Shown: positions 19,588-30,133, counted from the first letter of the stretch. The stretch is 64,000 nt of DNA from Thiocapsa roseopersicina (GCF_900106925.1 NZ_FNNZ01000009.1:124001-188000); one strand, 5' to 3'. The notes: a model not told the origin generated them from the sequence alone. A program made the numbers and translations.

Positions 19588-21440
19588 ATGGCCAACTTCT
19601 TCACGCGCCGTCCACCGTAGATCAGATTGATCAGGGCACGCGAGGCGAAGATGGCGGTGAACATCGAGGTCAAGATACCGATGACCAGTGTCACGGCAAA
19701 TCCCTTGATCGGCCCGGTGCCGAAGCTGAACAAGACGACGGCGGCAATAAGGGTCGTGACGTTCGCGTCGACGATACTCGAGAGCGCCTTGTCGAAGCCG
19801 GCATGGATACAGGCTTGCGGCGAGCTTCCGTTGCGGATCTCTTCGCGTATTCGCTCGTAGATAAGGACATTGGCATCGACCGCCATACCGACGGTCAGGA
19901 CGATCCCGGCGATTCCGGGCAAGGTCAGGGTCGCCTGCAACATCGACAGGATCGCGACGATCATGATGACGTTCGCGACCAGGACGACATTCGCCACCAA
20001 GCCGAAGACGCGGTAATAGAGCGCCATGAAGAGCAGGACCAGCGCCAAACCCACCATCACGGACATAAAGCCCTGATCGATGTTGTCTTGGCCGAGACTG
20101 GGCCCGATGGTGCGCTCCTCGACGATCTGAATCGGCGCGGCCAAGGCGCCCGAGCGCAGCAAGAGCGCAAGGTCATGCGCCTCGTTGCTGCCGTCCAAAC
20201 CGGTGGTCTGGAAGCGACGCCCGAAGGGCTCGCGGATCGTCGCAACGCTGATGACCTCCTCGACCTTGCGGGTGCGCTTAACCGCCTCGCCGTCGACGAC
20301 CTCGGTGGTGGTCACGTTCTCGATGAAGACGACAGCCATCGGCTTGCCGACGTTTTCGGTCGTGACATCCCGCATACGTCGGGCACCCTGCCCGTCCAGG
20401 TTCACGAAGACTGCCGGGCTTCCGGACTGACCGTCGAATCCGGCCGATGCGTCCGTGATCTGGTCACCGGTCACGATGACCCGGCGGTTGAGCAGGATCG
20501 GCGTGCCGTCGCGCTCGCGGTAGAGCCGGCTCCCGACGGGGACGCGGCCATCGAGGGCATCGGCAACGCTGTGCTCGGTGTCGACCAGGCGATACTCGAG
20601 CGTCGCCGTCGCGCCAAGCAGCTCCTTGAGACGCCCCGGATCCTGTGCGCCGGGCAACTGGACGACAATGCGACGATCGCCCTGGCGCGCGATGCTGGGC
20701 TCGGCCACCCCGAGTGCATTGACGCGATTGCGCAGGGTCGTAATATTCTGCTGCAACGCGAAGGAGCGGATCTCCTCCTGTTGGGCCGGCGGCAAGCTCG
20801 CCGCGATCGCGAAGTTGCCGCCTTCGTCGAGGGGCTGGATATCCAGATCCCGGAACTCGTTGCTCAGGGTCCGTTGGGCCTCGTCGCGCGTCGCTGCATC
20901 GTTGAATTTAACCAGGATGCGCGAGCCCTCGCGCGCAACGGTCAGATAGCGGATCTTGCGGTCGCGCAGCTCGGTGCGGAAGTCGCCGACGTAGCGCTCG
21001 AGCGCTTGGTCGAGGGCGGCATCCATATCCACGTCGATCACGACATGGATACCGCCGCGCAGATCGAGCCCCATCGACATGGGGCTGAGGCCGAGAAACC
21101 GCACCCAACCGGGCAGGTCGGCCGATAGGGTCAGCGCTGTGCGGTAACGCTCCGAGAGGCTCCGCTCGATCGCCTCCTGCCCCGCCAATTGATCGGCCGA
21201 GGAGGCGAACCGTACCAAGAGCTTACCGCCTTCGCGTGTCTCGATGTCCTTGAACGGCGCACCGGCGGTCTCGAGTGCGGCCCGCACCTCGGCGACACTG
21301 GCCTCCGTCACCTCGGAGCCGCGCGCGGCCGTAATCTCGATCGACGGGTCCTGAGAGAAGAGGTTCGGAACCGCAAGGAGCAAAGCGCCGAGTATGACGC
21401 CGAGGATCAGGAGATTCTTCCACAAGGGGTATTGATTCAT
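19584..21440 (-). CDS. secD: protein translocase subunit SecD
   Basis: The 618-residue protein has an N-terminal membrane helix, a large periplasmic region containing GLDLRGGIHVVIDVD and the P1 head, and a five-helix C-terminal block with GMAVDANVLIYERIREE. This is the standard SecD layout. I take the ATG at 21440 (MNQYPLWKNLL), which matches the family start. Its stop codon lies inside a repeat end. yajC is upstream and secF downstream on the same strand. Confidence 0.95.
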   Translation of the reverse strand: MNQYPLWKNLLILGVILGALLLAVPNLFSQDPSIEITAARGSEVTEASVAEVRAALETAGAPFKDIETREGGKLLVRFASSADQLAGQEAIERSLSERYRTALTLSADLPGWVRFLGLSPMSMGLDLRGGIHVVIDVDMDAALDQALERYVGDFRTELRDRKIRYLTVAREGSRILVKFNDAATRDEAQRTLSNEFRDLDIQPLDEGGNFAIAASLPPAQQEEIRSFALQQNITTLRNRVNALGVAEPSIARQGDRRIVVQLPGAQDPGRLKELLGATATLEYRLVDTEHSVADALDGRVPVGSRLYRERDGTPILLNRRVIVTGDQITDASAGFDGQSGSPAVFVNLDGQGARRMRDVTTENVGKPMAVVFIENVTTTEVVDGEAVKRTRKVEEVISVATIREPFGRRFQTTGLDGSNEAHDLALLLRSGALAAPIQIVEERTIGPSLGQDNIDQGFMSVMVGLALVLLFMALYYRVFGLVANVVLVANVIMIVAILSMLQATLTLPGIAGIVLTVGMAVDANVLIYERIREEIRNGSSPQACIHAGFDKALSSIVDANVTTLIAAVVLFSFGTGPIKGFAVTLVIGILTSMFTAIFASRALINLIYGGRRVKKLAI

Positions 21441-21587
21441 TGCAATTCCAGTCGCAACAGCGGGCGCGATCGGGGATGGGCCGGACACCGGCCGGCGCCA
21501 AAGAGGGCGCCCGCGCCCTGATCCGGAGGAGTCCGGTCAAGACGCCGCGGCGCACGCGGCGCCGCGGCCGAGGTGCGGGCGAAGGGC

Positions 21588-21929
21588 TTACAGGTCTTTC
21601 AGCGTTCCTTTAGGCATCACGGACTCGACCGAGCTGCGCCGGATCTTCACCGCGACACCGTCGGCGATATCGAGCAGCGCAAAGTTGTCCCCGATGTCGG
21701 CGATACGCCCGGCGATGCCGCCGATCGTCACGACCTCGTCACCCTTCGCCAAGGACTCCACCATCTTGCGGTGCTCCTTCTGGCGCTTGGACTGCGGACG
21801 GATCAGAAGAAAATAGAAGACGACCGCAAAGAGTACCAGCGGGAGCATTGCCAAAAAGGGGTCACCCGCACCGGCACCGGCAGCGGCCTCGCCTTGAGCG
21901 ACGGCATCGGAGATCAGGAAGCTCATCAT
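21588..21929 (-). CDS. yajC: preprotein translocase subunit YajC
   Basis: The 113-residue protein has one membrane helix (LAMLPLVLFAVVFYFLLIRPQ) followed by the conserved KRQKEHRKMVESLAKGDEVVTIGGIAGRI. YajC associates with SecDF in the inner membrane. It lies 147 bp ahead of secD and 222 bp behind tgt, in the usual tgt-yajC-secD-secF order. The second codon is also ATG, so initiation may be three bases later. Confidence 0.95.
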   Translation of the reverse strand: MMSFLISDAVAQGEAAAGAGAGDPFLAMLPLVLFAVVFYFLLIRPQSKRQKEHRKMVESLAKGDEVVTIGGIAGRIADIGDNFALLDIADGVAVKIRRSSVESVMPKGTLKDL

Positions 21930-22151
21930 TCATTGCCTATGGTCTGGGGATCGCGCGGTCGCGACCCGACGGTTAGTAACGAGGATGGGGCCCGCAAAGG
22001 CCGCTCAACCTCCGGAAAACTCGGCGCCGAATTATGGCATAGCGCGGAGCAAGTTGCAGCGTCGGGCAAGGCGTGTCGATCGCGACGGGCATGATTCGTC
22101 GATCGGCCCGACGTCGCCGCGGACCTTGGCCTCATGAGTATGCGTCCTGGT

Positions 22152-23267
<1,116 letters not shown>

Positions 23268-23981
23268 TTACCTCGGGTCGCGCTGCGGCTCGGTGTCGAG
23301 CCAATTCAGAAATTGATGAAGGGTCGTCACCGTCAGAGCCGGCGGTGCAAGCTCGTCCGGCCAGTTCCGACCGTAGCGATTGACCCAGACCGCGGTCATC
23401 CCGACCGCCCGTGCCCCTTCGACATCCATCCAGGGATCGTCTCCGAGGTGCAGGCACTGGCTCGGCGCACAGCCGGCGTGCTCGAGTGCACGGATGAAGA
23501 GCGCCGGATGGGGCTTGGCGGCACCCGCATCCGCGGCCGTGATGCTGCGCTCGAACAACCCGCGCAGCGGCGTCGCCTCGGGGTTGGCGGTGCCGTTGGT
23601 GAGCGACACCAAGCGGTAACGCTCGGACAGCGTCCGCAGAACCGGAGCCACGTCCTCGAACGGCTCGACCCGATTGCGGTGCTCGTCGAAGAGCGCCAGC
23701 GCCTCCTCGGCCAGCCCGACCGCGTAGTCGAACGACTCCAGCAGCATGGCCAAGGAGCGACGGCGGATCTGACCCAGGTCGTGCGCGATCTCGGGCATGG
23801 CGTCCATCAGCTCGCGACGGTGCCGGCGCATGCTGGTCAGGTCGTGGGCCTCGGCCAGACGCGGCGCATGCCGGTGCAGCCAGTCGTGGAAAACCTCCTC
23901 GGCCGCTTGGATCACGGGCACGCAGGGCCAGACGGTGTCGTCCAGGTCCAGGGTGATGAGACGAAAGGATGAATCGGGCAT
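23268..23981 (-). CDS. HAD family hydrolase, YigB-like
   Basis: The 237-residue product has HAD motif I (TLDLDDTVW), motif II (SLTNGT), a motif III Lys in AAKPHPALF and motif IV (GDDPWMDVEGA), with a helical cap between I and II. The organisation resembles YigB, an FMN and sugar-phosphate phosphatase of subfamily IA. The ATG at 23981 is chosen because earlier codons lie in the msrA region. It lies between msrA and tgt on the same strand. Confidence 0.85.
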   Translation of the reverse strand: MPDSSFRLITLDLDDTVWPCVPVIQAAEEVFHDWLHRHAPRLAEAHDLTSMRRHRRELMDAMPEIAHDLGQIRRRSLAMLLESFDYAVGLAEEALALFDEHRNRVEPFEDVAPVLRTLSERYRLVSLTNGTANPEATPLRGLFERSITAADAGAAKPHPALFIRALEHAGCAPSQCLHLGDDPWMDVEGARAVGMTAVWVNRYGRNWPDELAPPALTVTTLHQFLNWLDTEPQRDPR

Positions 23982-24022
23982 GACGCTATCCTGCACCGCT
24001 CGCGCCGATTCGTCGACCGCGA

Positions 24023-24559
24023 TCACTTGGCCAGGAGGGCAGCATGGCGCGCACGCAGCTTGGCCAGCTTGGGCGAGATGACCACCTGACAGTAACCTTG
24101 TCCCGGATTGCGGCGGTAATAATCCTGATGATACGCCTCGGCGGGATAGAAGGCCGGGGCGGGCTGGACCTGCGTCACGATGGGGTCCGACCAAACGCCT
24201 TCGGCGTTCAGCCGCGCGATCAGCCGCTCCGCGATCTCGCGTTGCGCATCCGAATGATAAAAGATCACCGAGCGGTACTGGCTGCCGACATCCGCACCCT
24301 GCCGGTTCAGGGTCGTCGGGTCGTGAATCGTGAAGAAGACCTCGAGGAGTGTCTCGAAGTCGATCCGGGTGTCGTCGAAGCCGACCTGGACCACCTCGGC
24401 ATGGCCGGTCGTGCCCGTGCAGACTTGATGGTAAGTCGGCTGCGCGCCGGGGCCTCCGGCATATCCGGAGATCACGGACTGCACCCCCTCGACGCCCTGA
24501 AAGGCCGCCTCCAAGCACCAAAAGCACCCGCCGCCGAGTGTCGCTGTTTCTATCGCCAT
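24023..24559 (-). CDS. msrA: peptide methionine sulfoxide reductase A
   Basis: The 178-residue enzyme has the catalytic motif GGGCFWCLE at residues 8-16 and conserved YAGG, GHAEVVQV and YHQDYYRRNP. A second cysteine near the C-terminus (GYCQVV) can act in recycling. The ATG at 24559 has a GGGAGA ribosome site. It reduces methionine-S-sulfoxide in the cytosol and seems to start the operon leading into the HAD gene. Confidence 0.94.
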   Translation of the reverse strand: MAIETATLGGGCFWCLEAAFQGVEGVQSVISGYAGGPGAQPTYHQVCTGTTGHAEVVQVGFDDTRIDFETLLEVFFTIHDPTTLNRQGADVGSQYRSVIFYHSDAQREIAERLIARLNAEGVWSDPIVTQVQPAPAFYPAEAYHQDYYRRNPGQGYCQVVISPKLAKLRARHAALLAK

Positions 24560-24737
24560 CTCTTGTCTCCCGTTGTGCTTGGTAACCGCGCCGTGCCGCA
24601 CGGCGAGGCCGTGTCGAACCGACCGCCCGTTTCGACCCGACTCGCAGAGACAATTGGGGGCGCGGCCGATCCCGCACCAGCCTTGTCCGGAAATCGGCGT
24701 TTCGGACCGGATTCGAGGCCATCAAGCAGGTGCCTTG

Positions 24738-24788
24738 ATGAAGGGGTTGACAAGAGAAACAGTAAATAAGAAACTGATGATGTACTGA
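24738..24788 (+). CDS. possible 16-residue leader or sORF
   Basis: An ATG at 24738 opens 16 codons (MKGLTRETVNKKLMMY) ending in TGA at 24786-24788. The start lies in the right arm of a perfect inverted repeat (CATCAAG at 24720-24726, CTTGATG at 24734-24740), with AGG in the loop. It could be a leader peptide or chance. Only its place in front of CU-rich motifs and a terminator makes it worth listing. Confidence 0.3.
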   Translation: MKGLTRETVNKKLMMY

Positions 24789-24866
24789 AGCTCCGTGCTT
24801 CGGTGCACTCCTCCATCCTCCTTTGGTGGTAACTTCTGAGCGCGACGCCCGTCGCGCTTTTTTTTT
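24747..24866 (+). ncRNA. small RNA candidate with anti-Shine-Dalgarno motifs
   Basis: A TTGACA box at 24747-24752 has no clean -10 box at 16-18 bp. It is followed by a small hairpin (GAAGC/GCTTC, 24787-24801), then CTCCTCC (24808-24814) and ATCCTCCTTT (24815-24824), and finally a strong terminator. CCTCCTT is identical to the 16S anti-Shine-Dalgarno core, so the RNA could pair with ribosome sites. CU-rich loops of this type are known from alphaproteobacterial CcsR-like RNAs. Homology to them is not claimed. Confidence 0.45.
24839..24866 (+). terminator. strong intrinsic terminator of an orphan plus-strand transcript
   Basis: An 8-bp stem AGCGCGAC/GTCGCGCT (24839-24846 with 24851-24858) with a GCCC loop is followed by nine T residues. 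The T run is only on the plus strand, and both neighbouring genes are on the minus strand. Confidence 0.85.
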
Positions 24867-24905
24867 GCCCTCCCTTGGCCTACCGGTGTCGCCGGACGAG
24901 CGCGC

Positions 24906-25199
24906 TCACGAGCGCTCGGAGCGCGGCGAAGGTCCACCCGGCAGTCCGCCGCCGAGTTTGAGCGCGTTGCGGATCCCCTCGGTCACATCCGCGCGATGCA
25001 CCGAGTCGCTACCGAGCGCGCGGGCGAGTCCATCCGCGATCATGGCGTCGATGGCCTGCTCGGCACGGAGCCAGTCGGTATCCGCCCCGCCGGGAGCGAA
25101 ACCGCGATGCTCGGCCAGAAAATAGGCCGCGATCTCGACCATCTTGCGGCGCTCGTCCGTGGTCGGCGCGCCGGGCGCCTGTAAGTTCGTCGGGTGCAT
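24906..25199 (-). CDS. DUF2934 domain protein
   Basis: The 97-residue product contains the DUF2934 core VEIAAYFLAEHRGFAPGG followed by DTDWLRAEQAIDAMI at residues 21-54. The rest is low-complexity Gly/Pro/Ser. Proteins with this domain are small, soluble and uncharacterised. It is monocistronic and its 3' end faces the small RNA candidate. Confidence 0.75.
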   Translation of the reverse strand: MHPTNLQAPGAPTTDERRKMVEIAAYFLAEHRGFAPGGADTDWLRAEQAIDAMIADGLARALGSDSVHRADVTEGIRNALKLGGGLPGGPSPRSERS

Positions 25200-25406
25200 C
25201 GACCGAAACCCCTGGTGTCGCCCGATCCGGGCTGTTCGTCATGTCCCGATTATGCCATCGAGCCGGGTGCGGCGAGGTATGGCCGGCTTGGGTAAAAAAT
25301 CCACGGTCGAGCGATGGCGAACGGCGCGGTACCATGCGCACCTCGGGACGGCGCGCGATCGCACGCCACCCGATCTGATTACACCGGCCGTCACGAGGAT
25401 GCTTCC

Positions 25407-25958
25407 ATGGGCTCAGCAACGCCTTCCTTTTTCCGGAGGGCCCTCATCGCCTTCACCAGCTTCAAACGTATCTTGAAGGATCCGGGCTTCGCCCGCGCCG
25501 TCGGACTGCTCGCCAAGGGCGAGGGCGAGCACGCCATGGCGCGACCCGCCGCACCCGCGGCAGTGCCGCCGGCGAGCGCGGCACCGGATTCGGCCTTGCT
25601 CTTGCTCGGTCTACTGCAAAAACAGGGACGCCTGATCGATTTCCTGAAGGAGGACATCAAGGGCGCATCCGATCAGGAGATCGGCGCCGCCGCGCGGATC
25701 GTTCATCAGGGCTGTCGAGATGTCCTGAACGCACATCTGAAGATCGCCCCGGTGCGCGAGGAGCCCGAGGGCAGCCGCGTCACCCTGTCACCCGGTTTCG
25801 ACCCCTCGGCGAATCGACCGACCGGCAACGTCCTCGGGGATCCGCCGTTCCATGGCACGCTCGTGCATCGCGGTTGGCGGGTAGTGGAGATGGATCTCCC
25901 CAAGACCACCGGCGGACATGACCTACGCATCCTCGCCGCCGCGGAGGTGGAGCTGTGA
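25407..25958 (+). CDS. DUF2760 protein paired with Hsp70
   Basis: The 183-residue protein starts at the ATG at 25407 (GAGG upstream). It has an Ala/Pro-rich linker near residues 45-65, then the DUF2760 core ALLLLGLLQKQGRLIDFLKEDI, VHQGCRDVL and VEMDLPKTTGGHDLRILAAAEVEL. Its end overlaps the GTG start of the Hsp70 gene by four bases (GTGA). DUF2760 genes are recurrently found next to DnaK-like genes, which suggests a dedicated cofactor or client. The function is unknown. Confidence 0.82.
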   Translation: MGSATPSFFRRALIAFTSFKRILKDPGFARAVGLLAKGEGEHAMARPAAPAAVPPASAAPDSALLLLGLLQKQGRLIDFLKEDIKGASDQEIGAAARIVHQGCRDVLNAHLKIAPVREEPEGSRVTLSPGFDPSANRPTGNVLGDPPFHGTLVHRGWRVVEMDLPKTTGGHDLRILAAAEVEL

Positions 25959-27796
25959 GTCACTATCGCTACGCCGTCGGCATCGATCTGGGGACCACCC
26001 ATTGCGCCCTGTCGTTCGTGGATTCGGACAAGAGCGAGGGCGAGAACATCGTCCAGGGTCTCGTCTCCATCCCGCAGCTGATCGGGCCGGGCTCCGTCGA
26101 GGCGCGCCCCCTGCTGCCGTCCTGTCTCTATCTGCCTCATCCCGACGAGCTCAAGGCCGCTGACCTGGGCCTGCCCTGGCAGACCGACGTCACCCGCATC
26201 TGCGGCGAGATGGCCCGCAACCAGGGCACCACGACGCCGATCCGTCTGGTCTCGAGTGCGAAGAGCTGGCTGTGTCATCCGGACGTCGACCGCAAGTCCG
26301 CGATCCTGCCGGCCGGTGCACCGGACGAGATCCCGCGGATCTCGCCCTTCGATGCGACCGTGCACTATCTCGCCCATCTGCGCGATGCCTGGAACGGGCA
26401 GTTTCCGTACGACCAGCTGAGCCGCCAAGAGGTCACGGTCACGGTGCCGGCATCCTTCGACCCGGCTGCGCGCGAACTGACCGCCGAGGCGGCCCGTGCA
26501 ATCGGCATCGAGCACCTGGTCCTGCTCGAAGAGCCGCAGGCGGCGCTCTACTCCTGGGTGAACGACACCAAGGGCGCTTGGCGGCACGAGGTGCAGGTCG
26601 GCGACATCATCCTGGTGGTGGACGTCGGCGGCGGGACCACGGATCTGTCGCTGATCGCGGTCACGGAGCAGGACGGGGCGCTCGAGCTGACCCGGGTCGC
26701 CGTCGGCGAGCACATCCTGCTCGGCGGCGACAACATGGACCTGACCCTCGCCCATCTGCTGAAGCAGAAGCTGGCGAAGAGCGGTGTAGAGCTGGATCGC
26801 TGGCAGCTGCAGGCGCTGACGCACGGCTGCCGTATCGCCAAGGAGTCGCTGCTGGCCGATGCCGATCTGGAGAGCATCCCGGTCGTGGTCCCGAGCCGCG
26901 GCTCCCGTCTGATCGGCGGCAGCATCCGCACCGAGCTCACCCGCGAGGAGGTCCGCTCGACCCTGATCGAGGGTTTCTTCCCGGCGGTCGCCGCCGACAG
27001 TCGCCCGGCCGTCCGCGCGCGCGGCGCGATCACCAAGGTCGGCCTGCCCTATGCGCAGGATCCCGCCGTGACCCGTCATCTGGCCGCCTTCCTCGGCCGC
27101 CAGACCGGGGCGACCGAGGACCTGCAGGGCTTCGTGGCTCAGACGCCTGGCTCGAGCTTCCTGCATCCGACCGCCGTGCTCTTCAACGGCGGCGTCTTCA
27201 AGGCGCAAGTCCTCCAGGAGCGCGTGCTCGAGGTGCTCAACCAGTGGCTTAGCGCGGAGGATGCGCCCCCGGCCAGACTCCTCGACGCACGCGATCTGGA
27301 CTTGGCCGTCGCCCGCGGGGCCGCCTTCTACGCCCATGTCCGGCGTCACGGCGGGGTGCGGATCCGCGGCGGCACCAGCCACTCCTACTACGTCGGTGTC
27401 GAGAGCGCCATGCCGGCCATCCCCGGCATGGAGCCCGAGATCCAGGCGCTTTGCCTGGTGCCCTTCGGGCTCGAAGAGGGGTCGGATCCGGTCGCGCCGC
27501 CGCAGGAATTCGGTCTCGTGGTGGGCGAGCAGGTGCGCTTCCGCTTCTTCGGCTCAAGCGTGCGGCGCGAGGACGAGGTCGGCGAGCTGCTGGAAGAGTG
27601 GCGCGAAGATGAGCTTGAGGAGCTCGCCGAGATCCAGACCGTCCTGCCCGCGAAGGATCACAAAAAGGGCGAGGTCGTCGCGGTCCGGCTTCAGGCCACG
27701 GTGACCGAGGTCGGCACCCTGGAGCTGACGGCGATCCCGGTCGACACACCGGACGAGCATTGGAACGTCGCCTTCAACACGCGCGGTGGCGGCTGA
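25955..27796 (+). CDS. Hsp70 family protein (non-canonical DnaK-like)
   Basis: The 613-residue protein uses a GTG start overlapping the DUF2760 stop. It has the phosphate 1 motif GIDLGTTHCALS, the connect region VTVTVPASFDPAARELTAEAA, the phosphate 2 motif VDVGGGTTDLSLI and an adenosine-type motif LFNGGVFKA. The C-terminal part is shorter and unlike the DnaK substrate domain, and there is no EEVD-like tail. This suggests a specialised chaperone acting with the DUF2760 protein rather than a general DnaK. No DnaJ or GrpE gene is nearby. Confidence 0.85.
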   Translation: MSHYRYAVGIDLGTTHCALSFVDSDKSEGENIVQGLVSIPQLIGPGSVEARPLLPSCLYLPHPDELKAADLGLPWQTDVTRICGEMARNQGTTTPIRLVSSAKSWLCHPDVDRKSAILPAGAPDEIPRISPFDATVHYLAHLRDAWNGQFPYDQLSRQEVTVTVPASFDPAARELTAEAARAIGIEHLVLLEEPQAALYSWVNDTKGAWRHEVQVGDIILVVDVGGGTTDLSLIAVTEQDGALELTRVAVGEHILLGGDNMDLTLAHLLKQKLAKSGVELDRWQLQALTHGCRIAKESLLADADLESIPVVVPSRGSRLIGGSIRTELTREEVRSTLIEGFFPAVAADSRPAVRARGAITKVGLPYAQDPAVTRHLAAFLGRQTGATEDLQGFVAQTPGSSFLHPTAVLFNGGVFKAQVLQERVLEVLNQWLSAEDAPPARLLDARDLDLAVARGAAFYAHVRRHGGVRIRGGTSHSYYVGVESAMPAIPGMEPEIQALCLVPFGLEEGSDPVAPPQEFGLVVGEQVRFRFFGSSVRREDEVGELLEEWREDELEELAEIQTVLPAKDHKKGEVVAVRLQATVTEVGTLELTAIPVDTPDEHWNVAFNTRGGG

Positions 27797-28021
27797 CCGG
27801 GAGCCTCGATGCTGCGGAAATGCATGGCGCGCCGCCGGATGATTGCGCGGCTCACGGCCGTTCCGAACGGCGACGAGCAATGCATCGGCCGACTCTTGGT
27901 CTCCGGGGTGGCGCAGTGGAGCGGCGCCAAACCTGCGTGCGCCGATATTCGGCTCTCGCCTGATGGCCCCTTGCTCTCGGAGCTGGTTCAAGAAGATCGG
28001 GGATGATCTTGTTCGACTCCG

Positions 28022-30133
28022 TCAGCTCGGCTGCGGCGATGGTGCCTGCACGGCAACCGGACCTGCCGGCGCCGACCACAGCAGCAGATGCAGCTCCTCG
28101 AGCCCGTCGCGATGCGAGAGGAGCGCCCGCTTCTCCGCCGCGCTCAGGCTGTCCGGCCCCTCGTCCTGGAGCTGGAAGATCAGACCCTCGAGGTAATGCC
28201 TGCGCCGCCGGTTGGGGATCTCTTCCGGCAAGAGCGAGGCATGCAGCGCATAGGCGCAGGGATCGATGACTGCGCGATACCACAGATCCCCGACGATCTC
28301 CTCCGAGCCCCCTTCACCCGAACCGGCGTCCGCCGAGCACAGGGCGCTTCCGGTGTTCTTCATCTGCTCGGTAAGCAGCTCGAGGACGCGCGGCGGACTG
28401 TGCTCCTCGGGTGTCAGGAAGAGTCCGAGCGCCCTCGCCCGCTTACCCGGCCAGACCCGACTGGTCGCCATCGAGACCGGGATCGCGAGCAGGAGTCCGG
28501 CCAGCACAGGCGTGAACCACCAGAAGAAGGCCGGGACGTAATAATAGGTCAGCAGCCCTGCCCCGACCGCCAACAACGTATGTCCGCCGTGAGCCCCGAT
28601 CGCCTCCGTCAACCCGGTCCCGTGATCGCCCCGCTGCTGCGGTGGCCAACCGACGACCTTGCGCAGCAGGATCGAGGCGACGAACTTGCTCTGAAAGAGC
28701 ATGAGCACGGGTGCATAGAGGACCGACAGTAAACTCTCGAGCAGGACGCTGAGCGTGGCGCGCGCCAATCCGCCGTAGGCTGCGCCCAGGCGCGGACGCA
28801 CGGCAAGCAGCACCAGGGCGAACAGCTTCGGCAGAAAGAGCATCGCCAGCGTCACCCAGAGGACCGTGGCCATCTCGACCACATAGGAGACGGGCCAGAT
28901 CGGCAGGAGATAGTCCCCGAAGAAATAGACGGGCACATCCAGGCTGTTCAGATACGCCTGCACGCCCGTGAGCAGCAGAAACAGGAGCCACAGCGGCGAG
29001 GCCATGTAGGACATGACGCCCATCGCGAGGTGGACCCGATTCAAGGGCCTGAAGCCGCCCGCGAAGACGAGCCGGGCATGCTGGAGGTTGCCTTGGCACC
29101 AGCGCCGGTCGCGCTTGGCATAGTCGATCAGGGTCGGGGGGATCTCTTCGTAGCTGCCGCCCAAGTCGTCGGCGAGCCAGACCTTCCAGCCGGCGCGGCG
29201 CAGGAGTGCGGCCTCCACGAAGTCGTGACTCAGGATCTCGCCGCCGAACGGCTCATGACCGGGCAGCTCGGGCAGACCGCAATGGGCCGCGAACGCCTCG
29301 ACCCGGATGATGGCGTTGTGTCCCCAGTAATTGCTGGTATCGCCCTGCCAGTAGCTCAGCCCGGCAACGAAGATGCGCCCGTAAAGGCTGCTGGCGAACT
29401 GCAGGACACGCGCGAACAGCGAGACCCGGTTGACCGGGACCGGCGGGACCTGGATCAGTGCCACGTCCGGATTGCGCTCCATGCGCGCGACCATCTCCAC
29501 GAGGGTCTCGCCGGACATGAGACTGTCGGCGTCGAGCACGATCATGTACCGATAGCGCCCGCCCCATTGGCGACAAAAATCGGCCAGGTTGCCGCTCTTG
29601 CGGCTCTTGTTTTCGACCCGGTTGCGATAGAAGACACGCTCGGGGAGACCCGCCTCGACGGCCCACTTGCGCCATTGCAGCTCTTCTTCGACCCAGATGT
29701 CCGGGTCGCGCGTGTCGCTGAGCACGAAGATCTCGAAACCATCGGCCCGACCGGTCTCCTGAAGGGATCGGTCGATCGCACGCAAACCTGCGAAGACCCG
29801 CTCGGGGTCCTCGTTGTAGACAGGCATGACCAGGGCTGTCTTGAAACCTTTATCCTGCGCCTGCGCGGCACCGCGCGCGGTCGGTGGCGGATCCTCCTCC
29901 CGCACCAGCAGGCGGATGAAACCGATGGCGGCGGTCCAGAAGGAGGCGCTGATCCAGAGGATCAAGATCGCATAGAGCAGCAGGAGCGCGAACTCCAACG
30001 GGGTGATGCCGCCCTCTTGAAAGACGCCGCTGAGCAGGCTCATGGCGCCGAACGTAGTCAGCAACACCAGAGAAAAGAAGATGATCCGACGATAAACAGG
30101 GTCGGCACGCACTTGCGAGGAGACGCCCTTCAT
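28022..30133 (-). CDS. opgH: glucans biosynthesis glucosyltransferase OpgH
   Basis: The 703-residue inner-membrane enzyme of family GT2 polymerises the beta-1,2 backbone of periplasmic glucans from UDP-glucose. Visible are two N-terminal membrane helices, MPVYNEDPERVFAGLRA, VLDADSLMSG with the metal-binding Asp pair, SHDFVEAALLRRAGW and RRWCQGN (the Q-x-x-R-W-type motif as RRWCQGNLQ), followed by several C-terminal helices. It is roughly 140 residues shorter at the N-terminus than the E. coli protein. A separate 202-residue frame overlaps its start by four bases and may cover the missing part. Confidence 0.9.
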   Translation of the reverse strand: MKGVSSQVRADPVYRRIIFFSLVLLTTFGAMSLLSGVFQEGGITPLEFALLLLYAILILWISASFWTAAIGFIRLLVREEDPPPTARGAAQAQDKGFKTALVMPVYNEDPERVFAGLRAIDRSLQETGRADGFEIFVLSDTRDPDIWVEEELQWRKWAVEAGLPERVFYRNRVENKSRKSGNLADFCRQWGGRYRYMIVLDADSLMSGETLVEMVARMERNPDVALIQVPPVPVNRVSLFARVLQFASSLYGRIFVAGLSYWQGDTSNYWGHNAIIRVEAFAAHCGLPELPGHEPFGGEILSHDFVEAALLRRAGWKVWLADDLGGSYEEIPPTLIDYAKRDRRWCQGNLQHARLVFAGGFRPLNRVHLAMGVMSYMASPLWLLFLLLTGVQAYLNSLDVPVYFFGDYLLPIWPVSYVVEMATVLWVTLAMLFLPKLFALVLLAVRPRLGAAYGGLARATLSVLLESLLSVLYAPVLMLFQSKFVASILLRKVVGWPPQQRGDHGTGLTEAIGAHGGHTLLAVGAGLLTYYYVPAFFWWFTPVLAGLLLAIPVSMATSRVWPGKRARALGLFLTPEEHSPPRVLELLTEQMKNTGSALCSADAGSGEGGSEEIVGDLWYRAVIDPCAYALHASLLPEEIPNRRRRHYLEGLIFQLQDEGPDSLSAAEKRALLSHRDGLEELHLLLWSAPAGPVAVQAPSPQPS

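Larger units (their letters stand above)
24560..24905. other. intergenic region with an orphan transcript candidate
   Basis: This 346-bp stretch lies between msrA and the DUF2934 gene, both on the minus strand. On the plus strand it carries a TTGACA box, a 16-codon open frame, CU-rich motifs and a strong terminator, with no plus-strand gene upstream to explain them. Details are in the next entries. Confidence 0.7.

Noticed and set aside
19803-21128. Long plus-strand open frame opposite secD
   Set aside because: Low-complexity translation opposite a clear SecD. It is a codon-bias shadow.
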